Of a stretch of DNA of 19,883 nt, positions 1-5,934 are shown piece after piece; the first letter of the stretch is position 1; every line of letters begins with the position of its first letter. A program made the translations under genes and the position numbers. This stretch comes from Methanomicrobia archaeon. Its GTDB lineage: Archaea > Methanobacteriota_B > Thermococci > Methanofastidiosales > B48-G16. The notes below the pieces were generated by a model, which saw only the letters and a list, made by a program, of their open reading frames with translations, made no database searches and was not told where the DNA came from. The stretch spans positions 1 through 19,883 of the forward strand of contig JAGLWR010000002.1 in assembly GCA_023133315.1 (NCBI GenBank), read 5' to 3'.

Positions 1-40
1 AGGAGGTATATGAAAGTAATGAAAAGGAAAAAAAGAAAAT

Positions 41-109
41 TTAATATTTTCTTACTTTTCTTTCCATCTCGAATTTCGCTATATGTAATTCCATTTCTGG
101 TCCGAACAT
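41..109 (-). CDS. Putative 22-aa small protein, second of a leftward micro-operon
   Basis: The short reading frame starts ATG TTC GGA and ends TAA, giving 22 residues rich in Glu, Lys and Arg (ending ERKVRKY). A good Shine-Dalgarno stretch, GAGGTGAT, lies a few bases before the ATG and overlaps the stop of the preceding tiny frame. A T-rich run on the leftward strand (positions 22-40) follows the stop and could terminate transcription. I do not recognise the peptide. It may instead be the C-terminal part of a single ~50-aa protein, because removing one A from the A7 run at 125-131 joins it in frame to the upstream frame. Confidence 0.35.
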   Translation of the reverse strand: MFGPEMELHIAKFEMERKVRKY

Positions 110-119
110 GATTATCACC

Positions 120-194
120 TCATATTTTTTTGTAGTATTCTACTTTTCTTTTCAGTTCTCCTATCGTTATACTTCCCGTGGTTTCTGTTTTCAT
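120..194 (-). CDS. Putative 24-aa small protein, first of a leftward micro-operon
   Basis: The frame runs from ATG (or GTG at 212, which adds six residues) to TGA at 120-122. It encodes a charged, helix-prone peptide containing ITIGELKRKVEYYKK. A strong leftward BRE/TATA element lies at 282-297, so a transcript would start near 260. The stop codon is immediately after an A7 run, and the next frame's ribosome-binding site overlaps it. Either this is a two-peptide operon, or one ~50-aa gene split by a one-base indel in the homopolymer. The helical ELKRKVEYYKK segment vaguely recalls small archaeal antitoxin-type proteins, but that is only an impression. Confidence 0.35.
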   Translation of the reverse strand: MKTETTGSITIGELKRKVEYYKKI

Positions 195-281
195 TCCTAT
201 CAATTTTATCACTTCTTGATATTATTCTCTTTTCAAGTTTATATTAATATTAATTGTTAATATTCATTATGAATGCGAACC

Positions 282-297
282 TTTATAAACTTTTCGG
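282..297 (-). promoter_or_regulatory. Leftward BRE/TATA promoter with a palindromic TATA box
   Basis: Read leftward the sequence is CCGAAAAGTTTATAAAGG, an archaeal BRE followed by TATA. The same CCGAAAA block precedes TATA elements of the tRNA-Gly and cdrS genes. The TATA core TTTATAAA (282-289) is a perfect palindrome, so it could also direct rightward transcription into the winged-helix gene, with a start near 311 and ATG at 317. Confidence 0.55.
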
Positions 298-316
298 TTC
301 AATAGTATATGATAGC

Positions 317-904
317 ATGAAAAAGCAAGAGATGGTCAGAGTCTTAAAGGACTCAAAGCAGGCAGAACTCCTCGAAAATCCGAGCTACTCACGCATTATA
401 GGCATTCTGAGAAAAGGAGAACTCAACATAAAAGAAATTCACAGACTCTTTAACGAGAACTACGAAGAAAAGAAAACCTTGACCACGATATACCGATATA
501 TGGAGAAGCTTTTGGAAAATGATCTGGTTTTTGTGAGTAGGGAAAAGATAAAGAGAAAACATCTCATAGAGAGGTACTACTCAAGAACCGCTATGTTCTT
601 TCTCTTTGAGAAAGAGAGGTTCAAGAAGAATGTTGTTAACGCAAACCTTGAGCTCTTCCAGCAGATTTACAATGTTGACAAAGACAGCGGAAAAGAACTC
701 GAGAAACTATTCCACGAGCACGGCAAGAATATGTGTAAACGTGAGGTGGATTTCTTCGAAAAACATGGAAAGGAGATTCTCGGGCTGGAGAGAAAGTATG
801 GATTCAAAGCTGCAAAAGAGGCAACTTACACATTCATTGAACTTCTGTATTTCAGGGAGAATCCTGAACTGCTTGAGAGAATATTTAAGATTCTGGAAGA
901 TTGA
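317..904 (+). CDS. Winged helix-turn-helix transcriptional regulator (ArsR-like N-terminal domain)
   Basis: The protein is 195 aa from the chosen ATG. Residues ~18-80 form a winged-helix DNA-binding domain: LLENPSYSRIIGILRKG, then KEIHRLFNE, then a TT-x-YRYMEKLLENDLVFV recognition helix and wing start. The rest (~85-195) is a helical, charged domain with no motif I recognise; it may bind a ligand or mediate dimerisation. The open frame extends upstream to TTG 254 and ATG 269. ATG 317 was chosen because the palindromic TATA at 282-289 would place transcription just before it, but ATG 269 with a TATA at ~237-246 is a real alternative. The family is a guess at the fold level (ArsR/MarR-type); the target is unknown, though the divergent micro-operon is an obvious candidate. 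Confidence 0.7.
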   Translation: MKKQEMVRVLKDSKQAELLENPSYSRIIGILRKGELNIKEIHRLFNENYEEKKTLTTIYRYMEKLLENDLVFVSREKIKRKHLIERYYSRTAMFFLFEKERFKKNVVNANLELFQQIYNVDKDSGKELEKLFHEHGKNMCKREVDFFEKHGKEILGLERKYGFKAAKEATYTFIELLYFRENPELLERIFKILED

Positions 905-909
905 ACCTT

Positions 910-956
910 GATAGAAGTAAAATGTTACCTATCCAGATTTCTCTATCGATTTTTTT
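910..956 (+). terminator. Possible terminator after the winged-helix gene
   Basis: Weak inverted repeat GATAGA (910-915) / TCTATC (942-947) followed by a T-run at 950-956, a few bases past the stop codon. More T-runs follow up to 1054. Archaeal termination depends mainly on oligo-T, so the T-runs are better evidence than the stem. Nothing else is visible between 957 and 1039. Confidence 0.4.
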
Positions 957-1039
957 CTTTTGAAGAACCGTTTTTAGAAGATACAATGAATTTTTTTCTA
1001 TACTTCTCTCTTAAATAATCATTTTTTTCTTTTCCAGAA

Positions 1040-1068
1040 CCCTTTTCTTTTTTTAAAAAGAAAGGGGT
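1040..1068 (-). terminator. tRNA-Gly 3' trailer hairpin and T-run
   Basis: Directly after the CCA end, the leftward strand reads CCCCTTTCTTTTT and then its near-complement. This is an imperfect ~15-bp inverted repeat with one mismatch, and its first arm ends in a T5 run. It probably ends or helps process the tRNA transcript. Confidence 0.5.
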
Positions 1069-1143
1069 TGGTGCGGCTGCCGGGATTCGAACTCGGGTCA
1101 TGAGCGTGGCAGGCCCATGTGCTAACCACTACACTACAGCCGC
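1069..1143 (-). tRNA. tRNA-Gly (anticodon GCC), CCA encoded
   Basis: The leftward strand folds into a 72-nt cloverleaf plus an encoded CCA (1069-1071). The acceptor stem GCGGCTG/CAGCCGC pairs perfectly. The D arm has a 3-bp stem GTG/CAC and the anticodon stem is TGGGC/GCTCA. The anticodon loop CTGCCAC carries GCC, which reads GGC/GGU glycine codons. The variable loop is TGAC and the T loop TTCGAAT. The T stem CCGAG/CCCGG contains an A52-C62 mismatch where most tRNAs have G-C. No intron is present. A BRE/TATA element lies ~28 bp upstream, so transcription would begin almost at the mature 5' end. Confidence 0.96.
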
Positions 1144-1166
1144 TTTATCATTTTCTATAGAGCGAT

Positions 1167-1183
1167 TAATATAAGTTTTTCGG
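1167..1183 (-). promoter_or_regulatory. tRNA-Gly promoter (BRE + TATA)
   Basis: Read leftward: CCGAAAAA (1176-1183) followed by CTTATATTA (1167-1175). The TATA centre is ~28 bp from the tRNA 5' end at 1143, the standard archaeal distance to the transcription start. Confidence 0.75.
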
Positions 1184-1184
1184 T

Positions 1185-1204
1185 TGCACTGCAAACGCAG
1201 TGCA
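1185..1204. repeat. GC-rich perfect inverted repeat
   Basis: TGCACTGC-AAAC-GCAGTGCA is an 8-bp perfect stem with a 4-nt loop in an otherwise AT-rich spacer. It lies just upstream of the tRNA BRE on one side and ~80 bp before the lipoprotein promoter on the other. It could be a protein-binding site or mark the edge of the GC-richer lipoprotein segment. Confidence 0.6.
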
Positions 1205-1279
1205 CGCAATATGGGTCGGTTTTGGGGAGTTATCCAAGTCATATTTAGTGAATTGATGCAAACATTTAAAAATAACAAA

Positions 1280-1304
1280 AATATATACTTAGGTAGGTAC
1301 TAAG
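1280..1304 (+). promoter_or_regulatory. Lipoprotein gene promoter with an overlapping palindromic operator
   Basis: The TATA-like AATATATA at ~1280-1287 is followed immediately by the palindrome CTTAG-GTAGGTA-CTAAG (1288-1304). The transcription start is expected near 1309, so the palindrome sits between TATA and start, where a bound repressor would block transcription. TTAGGTAGGTACTAA partly resembles DtxR/IdeR-family metal-repressor boxes (TTAGG...CCTAA type). The link to a metal regulator is inference. Confidence 0.5.
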
Positions 1305-1334
1305 AATCTAACTATTATAAAAGGGGGCACAACA

Positions 1335-2415
1335 ATGAGAAAGAACTGTCTGGTAGTGTTGATTGCAGTCTGTGTGCTGACAGGATGCATAGGCACCTCT
1401 CCAAAAAGTATAGTAGAGGTACGACCAGGTGTTTATGTTACCAACGATGCTAGTGCCCTGCCGCTCCCAACATCTGGGTATGACATTTACCTGATTGGAG
1501 AACTGCATGGTACGCATGAAACCCACCAGCTATTTCTTGACTATCTGAAGATGCTTCACGAAGTCAATGGACTGCAGGACATCGTTTTAGAAGCAGGACA
1601 GGTTTACGAGAGGGAGGCCAACAAGTACGTTTTAGGACTTATCGATGATGTATCTGAGAGTGAGTACAAACTCTCATTGTGCTCTAAAGCCATTGTCTTG
1701 GGGGGTGTGCGGGCACTCAATGAAACACTTCCCGATGACGAAAAGATACGTGTGCATCTAGTCGATGTTGATTATGAGATTCCGGCAATTAAAGCCCATT
1801 TGCAAGCACTCAAGGAAGAAATCGGTCCACAAGCTGAAGATATCCAGATTACGTGGTGGAATTCCGAGGACAAAATGCTGGCGCTGGTAGATCAACTTGC
1901 AGAAGCAGCAGGAGATCGTGAAACTGTACTCAACGAACTGGAAACAGTGCGATCGTCGATCCGTTGTCACTTCCATGGGGGTCTTCCCTCTATTCGTGAG
2001 GAAAGAATTGCTGCTAACATCCAATACGTTTTGCGAGAACTGGACGGTGCTCCGGTGCTGGCTCTGTACGATGTATGGCACGCACGCAAAACAACGCGTC
2101 TTGCTCCAGAATCCCAGCCGTGGGCCGAACGTCTGACAGAGTTGGGGATAAAGATTTATTCGGTATTCCCGAGAGGCATCTCAGGATTTCCCGCTGCAAA
2201 CATAAGCCCTGAGCTGATACAGTTTACTGACGGAACTACTATGTCTGATATTTTTTGACAGTAGCCCCGATTACGATATCGTGTACGTTGACCTCAGACT
2301 GCCTGCAAACAAAACCATCGCATATTCTTTTGAGCCACTCGTTCCACTATCGGAGAGGTTCGATGGTATCATTCTGTTCAGAGAAGTGACCCCTATACGT
2401 AAAGACAACTCGTAA
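1335..2415 (+). pseudogene. ChaN/erythromycin esterase-like lipoprotein, frameshifted near the 3' end
   Basis: The N-terminus is a lipoprotein signal: Met-Arg-Lys, a hydrophobic core, then lipobox LTGC with Cys18, so the product would be exported and lipid-anchored. Residues 52-87 (LIGELHGTHETH ... IVLEA) match the N-terminal motif of the ChaN/EreA-type fold (haem-binding or hydrolase-like proteins); a late conserved segment reads YDVWHARKT. The first frame ends at TGA 2256-2258 (307 aa). Deleting one T from the T6 run at 2251-2256 lets translation continue as FDSSPDYDIVYVDLRLPANK to TAA 2413-2415. This adds ~50 residues with the FDGIILFREVTPIRK ending typical of esterase-like proteins. It is therefore a disrupted gene, a sequencing error, or a slippage site. 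Base composition is visibly GC-richer than its neighbours, suggesting recent transfer. Substrate unknown. Confidence 0.7.
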
Positions 2416-2421
2416 GAACCA

Positions 2422-2444
2422 AGAGAAGGGAGATCTACTTCTCT
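2422..2444 (+). terminator. Hairpin after the lipoprotein gene
   Basis: AGAGAAG (2422-2428) and CTTCTCT (2438-2444) form a 7-bp perfect stem with a 9-nt loop, seven bases past the frameshift-corrected stop codon. No long T-run follows, so terminator function is uncertain. Its position supports 2415 as the true gene end. Confidence 0.4.
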
Positions 2445-2504
2445 CATGAGAATCTTGAGATAGTTAACAAAATTTGCACAAAATTGAGAAATCCCAAAGA
2501 TCAC

Positions 2505-2520
2505 AGCAAACCTTTAAATA
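2505..2520 (+). promoter_or_regulatory. Promoter for the candidate small RNA
   Basis: GCAAACC followed by TTTAAATA (2513-2520) is a good BRE/TATA arrangement. Transcription would begin at about 2541, right at the start of the hairpin-forming RNA and more than 100 bases before any gene start. Confidence 0.5.
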
Positions 2521-2540
2521 AGACCTCTACGATAAGGTAT

Positions 2541-2608
2541 AACAGAGGAGAGGAGAGTACATATTCCTCCCTGAATTTTGTAGACCACCACCTTCTCCTC
2601 TCCTTTTT
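2541..2608 (+). ncRNA. Candidate ~68-nt structured small RNA
   Basis: The predicted transcript begins AACAGAGGAGAGGAG. AGGAGAGGAG (2546-2555) pairs perfectly with CTCCTCTCCT (2595-2604), followed by a T-run at 2604-2608. The ~39-nt loop includes a second CCTCC element (2567-2571, within ATTCCTCCCT) that could pair alternatively with the 5' purine arm. No reading frame of interest is present. There are no clear C/D boxes (no TGATGA) or H/ACA features, so it does not fit a snoRNA-like guide. The nog1-like gene has its own TATA at 2624, so this unit seems separate. It could alternatively be only an intergenic terminator. Confidence 0.45.
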
Positions 2609-2623
2609 AATTTCGCAACCAAC

Positions 2624-2632
2624 CTTTTTATG
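2624..2632 (+). promoter_or_regulatory. TATA box of the GTPase operon
   Basis: CTTTTTATG is centred 28 bp before ATG 2656, implying a leaderless or nearly leaderless mRNA. No Shine-Dalgarno sequence precedes this ATG, which agrees. Confidence 0.6.
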
Positions 2633-2655
2633 CCCCGAGTATAGAATCTTCTTTA

Positions 2656-3612
2656 ATGTTCAAGAATATTCCAATTATCACCAAGGACATGATAATAGAA
2701 AAGGCGTTCAAAAGAGCCTCCAAGATTAATTTTCCCAAGAAAAAACTTCCTCTTCCTATTAAAATAAGAGATAAAGAAATGAAACGAGTCGAGGTCGCGT
2801 CGCAGGTGATAAACTCCATGCTCGAGAAGGTCGTGAAGAGATATCCTACTTTTGAGCATCTTGATCCTTTCTATAGAGAGATAATAGACATTACAGTGAG
2901 TCTGGACGAACTGAAACATAATATTGGTGCTCTGAGCTGGGGAATGAAGACGATACAGAGGATAAAAAATGAAACGATAAGAAAAATGAAGAGAACGAGA
3001 GACATCAACAGACTGGGAAACCTCAGGAAAGAAGCATATGGTAGATACATCTCAGTTTTGAAACGAATTGAAGACAATATGGAGTTTCTTAATTCTGCAA
3101 GAGAGAAATTGAAACAGCTGCCGGAGGTGAAATCCTGCTATACCATTGTTATTGCCGGGGCACCTAATGTTGGGAAGTCCACGGTGTTGCACATCCTTAC
3201 CGGTGCAGAGCCTGAAGTCCGGAGCTATCCTTTCACGACTAAGGGGATCAACATCGGATATTTTGAGTACAAATATAATGAGGTCCAGGTTATAGACACG
3301 CCGGGATTGTTAGATAGAAGATTTGAGGAGAGAAATGAAATGGAACTAAAAGCCATCTCGTCTCTGACACACCTGGCGAATCTGATCGTATTTATCGTAG
3401 ATCCTTCAGAATCGTGCGGATATCCGCTCGAAGAGCAGTTCAATCTATTGGAGGACGTAAAGGGGATGGGAATTCCTTTAATTCACTGTCAGAACAAGTC
3501 AGACCTCAAATATATCCAGGATATAGCGATAAGAATCTCTGCAATAAATGAGGAGATAGATCCTCTCAAAAGAGAAATTTTTAAAAGGCTCGATGCAGAG
3601 TTAGATCAGTGA
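2656..3612 (+). CDS. Obg/NOG1-family GTPase
   Basis: At 318 aa, this is the size of archaeal NOG1-like GTPases. The N-terminal ~160 residues are helical and basic (NOG1 N-terminal type). The G domain follows: G1 GAPNVGKS (168-175), a G2 region around YPFTTKGINIG (191-201) as in Obg/NOG1, G3 DTPG (214-217) and G4 NKSD (280-283). Eukaryotic Nog1 acts in large-ribosomal-subunit assembly; the archaeal homologues are thought to act on ribosomes too. It heads a short operon: the UspA start follows its stop by four bases and the archaemetzincin follows UspA by eight. Confidence 0.9.
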   Translation: MFKNIPIITKDMIIEKAFKRASKINFPKKKLPLPIKIRDKEMKRVEVASQVINSMLEKVVKRYPTFEHLDPFYREIIDITVSLDELKHNIGALSWGMKTIQRIKNETIRKMKRTRDINRLGNLRKEAYGRYISVLKRIEDNMEFLNSAREKLKQLPEVKSCYTIVIAGAPNVGKSTVLHILTGAEPEVRSYPFTTKGINIGYFEYKYNEVQVIDTPGLLDRRFEERNEMELKAISSLTHLANLIVFIVDPSESCGYPLEEQFNLLEDVKGMGIPLIHCQNKSDLKYIQDIAIRISAINEEIDPLKREIFKRLDAELDQ

Positions 3613-3616
3613 TTGT

Positions 3617-4000
3617 ATGTACAAGAGGATACTCGTGGCAATGGACAGTTCAAATCTGGCAAAAAAAGCGCTCAGTAAAGCCATAGATCTGGCGAAACTC
3701 ACAAATTCTGAGATTTACCTGGTTAATGTCATAGAAAAAGCAACCCCCGAGAACACTGCAAAGGCGGAAAGTATCATGAACGAGGCTGAAGGGTATGCAG
3801 AAACTCAGGGGATGCAGATAAAAAGATTCATTAAGGTGGGCGAGCCTCCCGACGAGGTCGTTTTTTTAGCCATGGAGGAGAAAGTGGACCTGATAGCCCT
3901 CGGAGAGCGAGGAGAGACAGGTATCAGGAGACTTCTCTTGGGAAGCACGGCCCAGGAAGTGATACGATTTGCACGGTGTTCTGTTCTCGTAGTAAAATAG
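3617..4000 (+). CDS. Universal stress protein, UspA family
   Basis: The 127-aa protein is a single Usp domain of normal length. It opens MYKRILVAMDSS, the conserved first strand and phosphate-binding Asp. It carries the ATP-binding signature G-2x-G-9x-GS at residues 96-110 (GERGETG...LLLGST) and ends ARCSVLVVK, the usual last strand. Usp proteins of this ATP-binding class help cells survive stress through nucleotide-dependent interactions; the partner here is unknown. It lies four bases after the GTPase stop and is probably co-transcribed. Confidence 0.93.
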   Translation: MYKRILVAMDSSNLAKKALSKAIDLAKLTNSEIYLVNVIEKATPENTAKAESIMNEAEGYAETQGMQIKRFIKVGEPPDEVVFLAMEEKVDLIALGERGETGIRRLLLGSTAQEVIRFARCSVLVVK

Positions 4001-4008
4001 GTGTCTTT

Positions 4009-4608
4009 ATGATTGTTGGCGTTGTTCCCTCAGGAAGAATTGGCGGAAAAGAAAACAGAATAAAATTTCTGGAAAATATGATGAAGGAAATAGAAAAATC
4101 TTTTAAAAAAGCTCATATTGACATTTCCTGTCAGATGATACCAAAAAAAGCAGTGAATATACCCAAACTCGCGTACAATGAACTAGTCGGCAAACATCTC
4201 ACCCAGCCATTTTTTGATCTGGGAATGGAAATGAAAAATAAAGCCGAGAAAGTCATTGCCGAAGAGATAAAAAAAGTACTCGTACTGACAGATGTCGACA
4301 TCTACGATCCTCCGTACATAGAGCTTTATGGACAGGCTGACGATTCTATAGCTCTGGTATCCATATTCAGACTTAAAAATAAAGCCACGAACACAAAACT
4401 TCTCGAAAGAACTATAAAAGAATCTGTTCACGAGCTGGGGCACACGTTTGGGCTCAAACACTGCAAAAATAAGAACTGTGTTATGAATTTTTCTTTAAAT
4501 GAATACGATATTGACGATAAAGCACAATTTTTCTGTAAAACCTGTTCCAAGGTACTGGAGACAGACGGGAGGGAAACATGGAGATCATGGGACTGGGCGG
4601 AGGTTTAG
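4009..4608 (+). CDS. amzA: Archaemetzincin, zinc metalloprotease
   Basis: The chosen ATG (4009) gives 199 aa and fits the family start MIVGVVPSG; longer frame starts overlap uspA and are unlikely. The active site HELGHTFGLKH (141-151) is the metzincin HEXXHXXGXXH. It is followed by C152, C157 and M159 (Met-turn), then C176-x-x-C179, the four-Cys structural zinc site that defines archaemetzincins. Family members are predicted peptidases with poorly defined substrates. A partial GGTG ribosome site overlaps the uspA stop. The product has no signal peptide and should be cytoplasmic. Confidence 0.95.
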   Translation: MIVGVVPSGRIGGKENRIKFLENMMKEIEKSFKKAHIDISCQMIPKKAVNIPKLAYNELVGKHLTQPFFDLGMEMKNKAEKVIAEEIKKVLVLTDVDIYDPPYIELYGQADDSIALVSIFRLKNKATNTKLLERTIKESVHELGHTFGLKHCKNKNCVMNFSLNEYDIDDKAQFFCKTCSKVLETDGRETWRSWDWAEV

Positions 4609-4625
4609 GTCTCCTCAATAGATAA

Positions 4626-4634
4626 CTTTTTATC
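4626..4634 (+). promoter_or_regulatory. TATA box of nreA
   Basis: CTTTTTATC is centred 27 bp before ATG 4657, in the short spacer after amzA. This implies a leaderless nreA transcript independent of the upstream operon. Confidence 0.6.
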
Positions 4635-4656
4635 ATCTCACAAGAATTATTTTTTG

Positions 4657-5934
4657 ATGAAGTTTGCTAAGAAAATTGTTGATATAGCACGGAAAGACGG
4701 GCTGATCAGCAAGAACGCAAAACTGGAAAAGAACATATGTGTTTTGTGTAAAGGATCCAGAATGCTCTGCGGGAGATCAAGGTGCCCCATCCTTATCACG
4801 TTAAATTTTCATTATAAATATAAATTGCTGGATAAAACGGAGTTGAGTGGGAGTTCTCCTCCGAGCGTCTTTGTAGGACGGATTGGATACCCGGATGTCT
4901 ATATAGGGCCAATGATCCCTCCCGAAGTGGGAGACACATCCATAATAGATGCACCCGAACGGTGGTTTGGAAAAAGCATAGAAGAGATAGCAGATTTCAG
5001 AATAAAACTTGTCAGAGGGATGTACAAGACAAATGTAAGAAAAAAGAATAAAATGATAGAGATCACAAGGGAGATAGCTCTTTCCAAAAGACCTGTGGAT
5101 TCGGAGATGACTTTCCTAAAAAAACCGAAAAGAGCCACGATAATGAGTGACGAAGTCCAGCCCTTTGGTGCCTCGGCACCGTTAAAAGATCTCTTCATAG
5201 ATAACACTTACTGGGACAGAGAAATGGAAAAATGCTATTATGACACAGATTTAAAAGCAAAAGAAGCCGTAAATTTTTTATACGGAAGAGACGTTCCTGT
5301 TTCTTCTATCCAGAAAGCATTCAGCATCGGATCTTTCGGAATCGAGAAAAATAGAAAACTCGTACCGACGCGATGGAGCATCACGGCCGTTGATGATACG
5401 CTCAGTAAAGACCTCATGAAAAAAGTAAAGAGATGCCCTGCAATTAACGAGTACAGAGTTTATGAGTCTGAATTTCTCGACAATAGATTCGAGATCCTCA
5501 TGATTCCTCAGGCATGGAGCTACGAAGCGATGGAAACATGGTACCCAGGTACATTGTGGAATCAGAACCCCACAAGTTTTGCACTTTATTCCGATTCAGA
5601 AAATTACGGCGGAAGAACCACCTATGCAAAGATAGGAGGATGCTATTACTCGGCGAGACTTGCCGTTTTAGAACTTCTGGAAAAAGAAAGGAGACAGGCG
5701 ACAGTTATAGTGATGAGGGAGGCACACCCAGGTTATATAATGCCCGTTGGCGTGTGGCACGTTCGAGAAAATGTGAGAAACGCCATGAAAAATAAGCCGC
5801 TCAAGTTCGATACTCTTGAAGAAGCCCTTTTGAGAATTGCAGAAAGATTTGAGATACCTCTCTCCTTCTGGATCGAAAACTCGGACATTCTCAGGGAAAC
5901 TTTTACTCAGAAAAAACTTACTGACTGGACTTAA
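4657..5934 (+). CDS. nreA: DNA repair protein NreA
   Basis: The 425-aa protein matches the archaeal Nre family. An N-terminal four-Cys zinc motif (C28, C31, C38, C43; CVLCKGSRMLC-x4-C) is followed by family blocks such as SSPPSVFVGRIGYPDVYIGP and the long conserved core. The C-terminus ends QKKLTDWT (418-425), a PCNA-interacting-peptide-like motif of the sort through which NreA binds the sliding clamp. NreA functions in repair of DNA damage such as that caused by mitomycin C. The frame also allows a TTG one codon earlier, but ATG 4657 sits 27 bp from a TATA box. Its last 17 bases overlap the 3' end of the convergent membrane-protein gene. Confidence 0.93.
   Translation: MKFAKKIVDIARKDGLISKNAKLEKNICVLCKGSRMLCGRSRCPILITLNFHYKYKLLDKTELSGSSPPSVFVGRIGYPDVYIGPMIPPEVGDTSIIDAPERWFGKSIEEIADFRIKLVRGMYKTNVRKKNKMIEITREIALSKRPVDSEMTFLKKPKRATIMSDEVQPFGASAPLKDLFIDNTYWDREMEKCYYDTDLKAKEAVNFLYGRDVPVSSIQKAFSIGSFGIEKNRKLVPTRWSITAVDDTLSKDLMKKVKRCPAINEYRVYESEFLDNRFEILMIPQAWSYEAMETWYPGTLWNQNPTSFALYSDSENYGGRTTYAKIGGCYYSARLAVLELLEKERRQATVIVMREAHPGYIMPVGVWHVRENVRNAMKNKPLKFDTLEEALLRIAERFEIPLSFWIENSDILRETFTQKKLTDWT

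Noticed and set aside
1..111. AGGAGG at position 1 followed by a short ATG frame (33 codons) rightward
   Set aside because: The ribosome site is too close to the ATG and the peptide is low-complexity basic/hydrophobic; it lies antisense to the better-supported leftward frames.
606..911. 101-codon rightward frame inside the winged-helix gene
   Set aside because: Shadow frame of the regulator; Ser/Arg-rich composition with no domain.
2271..2504. 77-codon leftward frame
   Set aside because: It is antisense to the frameshifted end of the lipoprotein gene, which explains the open frame; no promoter or ribosome site.
2484..2729. 81-codon rightward frame over the small-RNA region
   Set aside because: It overlaps the GTPase start in another frame and the hairpin; the protein looks random.
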